A stretch of 64,000 bases of DNA from contig CAWFUP010000001.1 of the NCBI GenBank assembly GCA_963819075.1, positions 310,001 to 374,000 on the forward strand, read 5' to 3'. Numbering within the stretch: position 1 is the stretch's first letter; the number at the start of each line of letters is the position of its first letter. Below are positions 59,642 to 64,000 of the stretch, piece after piece. The position numbers and the translations under genes are program-made. The notes beneath the pieces were generated by a model that was not told the DNA's origin, made no database searches, and saw only the letters and a list, made by a program, of their open reading frames with translations. This DNA is from CAVQBJ01 sp963819075 (GTDB taxonomy: Bacteria > Actinomycetota > Thermoleophilia > Solirubrobacterales > Solirubrobacteraceae).

Positions 59642-60316
59642 GTGACCGATGAGCATCGCGAGGATCCCGAGCTCGAGGGCGGCCTGAGCAGGCGCACGTT
59701 CGTCGTCTCAAGCACGGCGCTTGGAGCGGCCGTGGTCTGGGGAGCGTCGTTTCCGTTCGCCAATGCGGCGATCGGCCAGACCATCGGCGCCGGCCATGAC
59801 GTAACCGGCGCGACCGGCACGGGTCCGACGGGCACGACGACGACCACCACGACGACGAGCACCGGAACATCGACGACGTCGCATACCACGACCACGACCA
59901 CGACCGCAACGACGACGACCGGGGCGACGAGCGCCTCGGGCCCGCCGCCACCGGCCCACAAGCCGCCACCGACGCCGAAGCGCGGAATCCTCGAGATCAT
60001 CGTTCTCGAGTCACTGATCTCGCACACCAAGGGGTTTGTCCGACTCAACGTGAGGTGGACCGGCGCGGAAACGTTCCACGGCATCGCAGCGCTGCAGGCG
60101 ATCATCGGCGTCGGACGTCACCGCCGGCGCGCCGACATCGGCCGAACTGAGATCACGCTGCACAGCGAGCACCGCACGATCATCGAGATACCGCTCACGC
60201 CGACTGGCCTCGAGCTCGTGGCCAAGCACGCGAGCTACCCCGTGCGCCTCGTGCTCAGCGGCGAGGGCACCTCGCGCGCGCGCATGCTCAACCTGCGCCG
60301 CGGCCACACCGCGTAG
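59642..60316 (+). CDS. Tat-exported protein with poly-Thr linker
   Basis: A 224-aa protein with a twin-arginine signal (LSRRTFVVSSTALGAAVVWG, about 15-34), a long Thr/Ser-rich stretch (about 65-95, nearly all Thr), a Pro-rich hinge and a C-terminal domain (about 115-224: GILEIIVLESLISHTKGF, FHGIAALQAIIGVGRHRRR, LTPTGLELVAKHASYPVRLVL) of unknown fold. GTG 59642 has GAGAGGAG upstream. It is 57 bp after the glycan operon. The Thr tract is coded by alternating ACG/ACC and is a likely O-glycosylation target. Confidence 0.72.
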   Translation: MTDEHREDPELEGGLSRRTFVVSSTALGAAVVWGASFPFANAAIGQTIGAGHDVTGATGTGPTGTTTTTTTTSTGTSTTSHTTTTTTTATTTTGATSASGPPPPAHKPPPTPKRGILEIIVLESLISHTKGFVRLNVRWTGAETFHGIAALQAIIGVGRHRRRADIGRTEITLHSEHRTIIEIPLTPTGLELVAKHASYPVRLVLSGEGTSRARMLNLRRGHTA

Positions 60317-60379
60317 CGCCAACCGAGCGCGCGCGGCGGCCAGTCCTCGCGCTCGTCGTTGCGCCGCCGTGCCATGCGC

Positions 60380-62128
60380 TCAGGGGAGAGTGATCGTCTG
60401 ATCGCTGGCGTGCGTCCGCCGGCCCGTTCTGCGGGACAACGCCAGGGTGTAGCGCCCCGCGCGTAGGGTCTCGGACGCGTGCAGCACGAGCTTGCCATGT
60501 GTCAGTTTGCCGATGGCGTAGACGCGTCCGGCCCGGCTGAGACTGGCGCTGGCCGTCGTGGTCACGGTGAAGCTCACCGGCGAGGACACCAGAGTGGTCG
60601 TGCACTTCCGGTCCGTCACGAGCCGGTAGCGCACTCTCGACTTGATCGTCGTGCAGGTGACCAGTTCGATCTGTCCTGCCGGTCCCCGCGGGCCGGCAGG
60701 ACCCGTCGGTCCCGTGCTGCCGCTCGGGCCCGTCGGTCCGGCGGAGCCCTGAAGACCGGCGAGGCCCCGGACGCCCTGCGGACCCGTAGCGCCGCTGGCG
60801 CCAGGCGCTCCGACGCCGCCCTGAGCTCCGGTCGCGCCGTTTGCGCCCTGCGGTCCCGTTGCGCCGCGCGATCCCGTGGTGCCCTGCGGTCCCGTGGCAC
60901 CCTGCGCCCCGGTCGCCCCCTGCGGTCCGGCTGGCAGTGTCCCGCCCGTCCCCGAGAGCGCAACTCCGAACGGGCTGTTGGCGTAGTCATTGCTGTAGAT
61001 CTCAAGCGTCGCCTGGCGAGTCCCCTGGCCCTGCGGAGCGAAGCTGACCGTCAGCTGGCAGCTCTCATCGGGCGCGATCGATCCGAGGCACCCGTTGGAG
61101 GACACGACGAAGTCACCCGCGTCGGCGCCAGCGAATGACAGCGCCGATACGGAGAGCGCGACCTGACCACGGTTGGTCAGCGTCAACGTCTGCGGGGCGC
61201 TCAGCAACCCCTGCGCCGTGCTGGCAAACGCGCCCGGCGTCGTCGGGCTGAGCGACAACACGGGCACCGACACGGCCAACCCGCCCGCGGAGACGGCAAC
61301 GACGTTCTCGTTGACGTCGGTTCCGTCGAGGTTGGCCTCGCCGATGCCGGCGCCAAGGGTGGTCCAGTACAGGTGCTGAGCATCGACCGCCAGCGCCGAG
61401 GGATCGGAGGCCCCGGTGATGAAGCTCTCGTTGACGTCGGTCCCGTCGAGGTTCGCCTCGCCGATGGTGCCGGTGGCAGAGTTGGTCCAGTAGATGTGCT
61501 GCCCATCGACCGCCACCCCGTCGGGAGTGCTCGCGCCGGTGATGAAGGTCCGGTTGGCATCGCTGCCGTCGAGGTTCGCCTCCCCGATTGCGTCGGAGTC
61601 CGCAGCGGCCCAGTAGATGTGCCGCCCGTCGACCGCCACCCCGGCCGGCTCGTTCAGGCCGCCGATGAAGTTCTCGTTGGCGCCGGTTCCGTTGAGGTTG
61701 GCCTCCCCGATGAAGCCGCCAAAATCGGCCCAGTAGAGGTGCTGCCCATCGACGGCAACCGCCGATGGCTCGGTGAGGCCGGTGATGAAGTTGTTCGTCG
61801 GGTCGGTGCCGTCGAGGTTTGACTCGCCGATCGAGCCCACCTCATTGGCCCAGTAGAGGTGCTGCCCATCAGCCGCCACGCCGAGCATCTGACCCGGAGC
61901 GGAAACGAGGCTCTGCTTGACGGCCGTGCCGTCGATGTTCGCCTCACCGATGGCGATCCCGGTGTCGAAGTTGGACCAATACAAGCGGGGCGGCGACAAC
62001 GCCTGCGCCGCCGACGGAGCCGCGGCCAAGGCCACCCCCAGCACCGCTGCAACCGCCCCGACCCACCGCCGCCATCCCACACCCGCGGGACGCAGAAGCT
62101 CCGGCATTCCGCCCGGTCCGCACATCAT
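60380..62128 (-). CDS. Secreted YWTD-like propeller with collagen-like stalk
   Basis: A 582-aa secreted protein. After a signal (about 22-45) come six repeats of about 42 aa with 'HLYWxx...GxIGEANLDGTDxNxxFITG' (about 48-295), like LDL-receptor YWTD or NHL-type blades. Next is an Ig-like 'choice-of-anchor' (HYDIN-type) domain (about 305-395: LTLTNRGQVALSVSALSFAG, GTRQATLEIYSND). Then a collagen-like Gly-x-y tract of about 28 triplets (about 400-485, GATGPQG, GPTGPSGS), and a ~95-aa C-terminal domain. I chose ATG 62128 behind GGAGG; 62125 and GTG 62134 are near. Confidence 0.8.
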   Translation of the reverse strand: MMCGPGGMPELLRPAGVGWRRWVGAVAAVLGVALAAAPSAAQALSPPRLYWSNFDTGIAIGEANIDGTAVKQSLVSAPGQMLGVAADGQHLYWANEVGSIGESNLDGTDPTNNFITGLTEPSAVAVDGQHLYWADFGGFIGEANLNGTGANENFIGGLNEPAGVAVDGRHIYWAAADSDAIGEANLDGSDANRTFITGASTPDGVAVDGQHIYWTNSATGTIGEANLDGTDVNESFITGASDPSALAVDAQHLYWTTLGAGIGEANLDGTDVNENVVAVSAGGLAVSVPVLSLSPTTPGAFASTAQGLLSAPQTLTLTNRGQVALSVSALSFAGADAGDFVVSSNGCLGSIAPDESCQLTVSFAPQGQGTRQATLEIYSNDYANSPFGVALSGTGGTLPAGPQGATGAQGATGPQGTTGSRGATGPQGANGATGAQGGVGAPGASGATGPQGVRGLAGLQGSAGPTGPSGSTGPTGPAGPRGPAGQIELVTCTTIKSRVRYRLVTDRKCTTTLVSSPVSFTVTTTASASLSRAGRVYAIGKLTHGKLVLHASETLRAGRYTLALSRRTGRRTHASDQTITLP

Positions 62129-62257
62129 CAACACCTCCGCTTTCGTGAGACGACAAGAGCACCCGCGCCGACGACACGAAGGTTGCGAGCATCTACTTGA
62201 GACGCGTAGCGAGCCGAAACTATTCCATCGCCCCCGCGAGCTACGAGGGGCCCGCCC

Positions 62258-63440
62258 TCACCCAGGCGGCAGCGTCCCCAGCACCCCCGCCGCCTGGTAG
62301 TACGCCGACAACGCCGGCTTGGCCGCGCCGGTGATCGTCAGCAGCCCGGTGTGCAGCCCCCAGAAGTCGACGCCGCCCGCGTACGGCGGCGCGTCGCGCC
62401 AGTCGAAGTAGACGACCCCGCGTATGTGCAGCGAGCTCGCCTCCCGCCCGAGCGAGGTGAGCGCGCCGAGCACGTAGCGGGCCTGGCGCGCCGGCCCGAC
62501 CGTGAAGCTCGAGGGCGGCCCGTCGCTCGCCCAGCCGATCTCGGTCAGCCAGATCGGCGTCTGCGTCAGCCCGGCCGCGTCGAGCAGCTGCCGCGCGCGC
62601 CCGACCGCGGCCACCACGCCGAGGCTCGACACCGCGTACGGATTGATGGCCAGCGTGTCAAAGGTGCCCCGAGCCCCATCGGCGAGCAGCTCGGCCACGT
62701 ACGTCGCGAGCGGAACGCCGAGCTTGGAGTCGGGGATTCCGGCCGTGACGATCTCCGCGCCGGGGTCGACCGCGCGGATCGCGCGCCGCGCCGCGGCGAG
62801 CATCGCGACGTAGCCGGCGGCGTCCGGTCGCCCGCCCCAGTAGACGGGGAGGTTCGGCTCGTTCCAGATCTGCCAGGAGCGGATCGGGTGCGCGGGCAGC
62901 CCCGGGTGCTCGCGCCAGAAGCTGCCGCCCGGCCCGTAGCGGCGGGCGAGCGTCGCGGCGAACGCCCCGAAGTCGGCCAGGCGCGCCGGCGGCAGCGTCG
63001 TCGTCGCCGTCACCGTCGCGCCCGCCGGGGTGAGCCCCGGCTCGAAGGCCGGGCGCCCGAAGACGATCGGCAGCACCTGCAGCCCCGCGCGCGCGGTGGC
63101 CGCCACGTAGTCGTCGTAGACGGAGAAGTCGTAGTGGCCCGCGCGTCGGCTCGAGCGTCGACCAGTCGAAGGTCTGGCGCAGCAGTTGCACGCCGGTGCG
63201 CCGCTCTCCGGCGAGGATCTGCGCGCGCGCCGCGCCGGTGGCCGCGAACGCGTCGTTGGACACCAGGCCGAGGAAGTCGCTGGGCAGCGCCGCGCGCGCC
63301 GGCGAGGTCGGCGGGGACGACGTGGCGGTCGACGTCGTTGTCGTGGCGACCGGGCTCGAGCCCCCGCCGCATGCGGCGAGGGCCAGCGCGCCGAGCACTC
63401 CGATGAGCGCCCCGGTGATCGGCCGGGGTGAGGTGCCCAT
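62258..63440 (-). CDS. Lipoprotein glycoside hydrolase, interrupted by a frameshift
   Basis: A TIM-barrel glycoside hydrolase similar to the two at 27248-31331. The start (MGTSPRPITGALIG, lipobox ALAAC) lies in one frame from 63440, and the rest (HYDFSVYDDYVAATARAGL onward) in another; they join if one G is removed from the CGCGGG run near 63143 (giving EPTRGHYDF). The acid/base WQIWNEPNLPVYWGG and nucleophile LTEIGWASDG are intact. Restored length is about 393 aa. The frameshift may be a sequence error or decay. Confidence 0.75.
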
Positions 63441-63453
63441 CCGCGGTCGCGCC

Positions 63454-63822
63454 CTAGCCGGCGCGAGCCGGGGACGATCCCATCCGCGGTGAGCGGCGCG
63501 CGCCGGTGAAGGCGGCGGCGCCGGCGGCGAGCAGCGCGACAAGCCCGACCGCGGCGAGCGCTGCGTAGCCGAGGTCGACGGCCGTCGCCCCGGCCCGGTC
63601 GCTCGGCCCGTGCTGCGCGGATGCATGCAGGCCCCCGATGAAGCCGCCCCGGCGGATCTGCCCATCCGTCAGCGTCACCCCGAGCTGCGCGTAATACGCC
63701 TGCGCGGCGGTCGGATTGGTGCCCGCCGGGTAGGGCGCATACAGGCCGTTGCCGGGGGCCGCCCAGGCCGGCGCGCACCCGAGCGCCATCAGCAGGCTGG
63801 TGAGGATGACGACACGCCGCAT
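63454..63822 (-). CDS. Small secreted/membrane protein
   Basis: A 122-aa protein with a signal peptide (about 1-23, cleaved near AWAAP), a ~60-aa external segment (with YAPYPAGTNPTAAQAYYAQL) and a C-terminal membrane helix (about 85-107) followed by basic residues, like a surface-anchor signal. No family recognised. ATG 63820-63822; it lies 14 bp upstream of the glycoside hydrolase start and could be cotranscribed with it. Confidence 0.65.
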   Translation of the reverse strand: MRRVVILTSLLMALGCAPAWAAPGNGLYAPYPAGTNPTAAQAYYAQLGVTLTDGQIRRGGFIGGLHASAQHGPSDRAGATAVDLGYAALAAVGLVALLAAGAAAFTGARRSPRMGSSPARAG

Positions 63823-63918
63823 GCCAGGTGGAACTGTAACCGCCGCGCCCGCGCATACCGGCGGCGCGCACAACCTGCAGCGCCGGTTCTGGCGCCGGCA
63901 TCTGACACGCTGCAGCGC

Positions 63919-64000
63919 ATGACCGCGCCGCCGACGCGCACCACGACCGGCCCGGAGCGCGTCGCCGACGGTGCGCGATTCGTCCGCGCGCGCTACGCGG
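63919..64000 (+). CDS. Start of an unknown gene, cut by window end
   Basis: ATG 63919 opens a frame (MTAPPTRTTTGPERVADGAR...) that runs off the right edge after 27 codons. It is divergent from the small secreted-protein gene. There is too little to assign a family. Confidence 0.4.
   Translation, partial: MTAPPTRTTTGPERVADGARFVRARYA

Noticed and set aside
1..64000. Prophage, integrative element or insertion sequence
   Set aside because: No integrase, transposase, phage structural gene or attachment-site repeat was recognised anywhere in the window.

Overview
The window is high-GC DNA from a single chromosome-like stretch. It is densely coded with frequent GTG/TTG starts, ATGA/GTGA/TTGA start-stop overlaps, AfsR/SARP-type regulation, a DPPR-synthase-like UbiA prenyltransferase, many secreted proteins with Thr/Ser-rich linkers and a UDP-sulfoquinovose synthase homologue. 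Together these suggest an actinobacterium, probably of the Thermoleophilia (Solirubrobacter/Conexibacter-like). That placement is inference; no rRNA, tRNA, CRISPR array, transposase or integrase gene was seen.

Layout. 1-4417: the 5' part of a YcaO-domain gene, divergent from a 1244-aa BTAD/AAA/LuxR regulator. 4451-7451: a flagellin gene broken by three one-base deletions, a second flagellin 5' relic with a near-consensus sigma-28 promoter, then an ECF sigma factor with two small unknown genes. 7543-11552: a PAS-PAS-GGDEF-EAL protein, an S58 peptidase, and an XRE/nucleotidyltransferase toxin-antitoxin-like pair. 11671-17438: membrane proteins (GT-C-like, ferric-reductase-like), a NAGPA-type phosphodiester glycosidase and a UbiA prenyltransferase. 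17570-27081: two TetR regulators, a SnoaL-like/hydrolase operon with an operator palindrome, a secreted beta-propeller/PKD protein, a lipoprotein, an SqdB homologue divergent from a GT2, and a flavodoxin-fold reductase. 27248-32482: an operon of three secreted glycoside hydrolases. 32.5-32.9 kb: a gene-free repeat island. 33356-36459: a beta-phosphoglucomutase/GH65 phosphorylase pair. 37019-45008: an Ig-like surface protein, an adaptor/ATPase/permease exporter and a divergent two-component system with a helically phased operator. 45058-52231: oxidoreductases, a DJ-1 relic, a secreted propeller protein and an inactivated site-2-protease homologue. 52395-60316: a glycan island of multidomain fusions (FkbM-GT92-GT11, GT2, FkbM-pseudo-ABC ATPase, GT2-TPR-propeller). 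60380-64000: a YWTD/collagen-like secreted protein and a frameshifted glycoside hydrolase.

How they fit together. Much of the window deals with the cell surface: secreted glycosidases, a phosphorylase pair that would turn an alpha-glucodisaccharide into glucose plus glucose-6-phosphate, large threonine-linker surface proteins, and a glycan-modification island whose three + strand genes are translationally coupled. The best candidates for something undescribed are the fused FkbM/glycosyltransferase/pseudo-ATPase set (52395-59584), the pseudo-site-2-protease (50858-52231), the two families of hairpin-bearing intergenic repeats, and the YcaO/BTAD pair cut by the left edge. Several genes carry single-base frameshifts. 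Three of them cluster in flagellin, which suggests real decay there, but consensus errors cannot be excluded from sequence alone.
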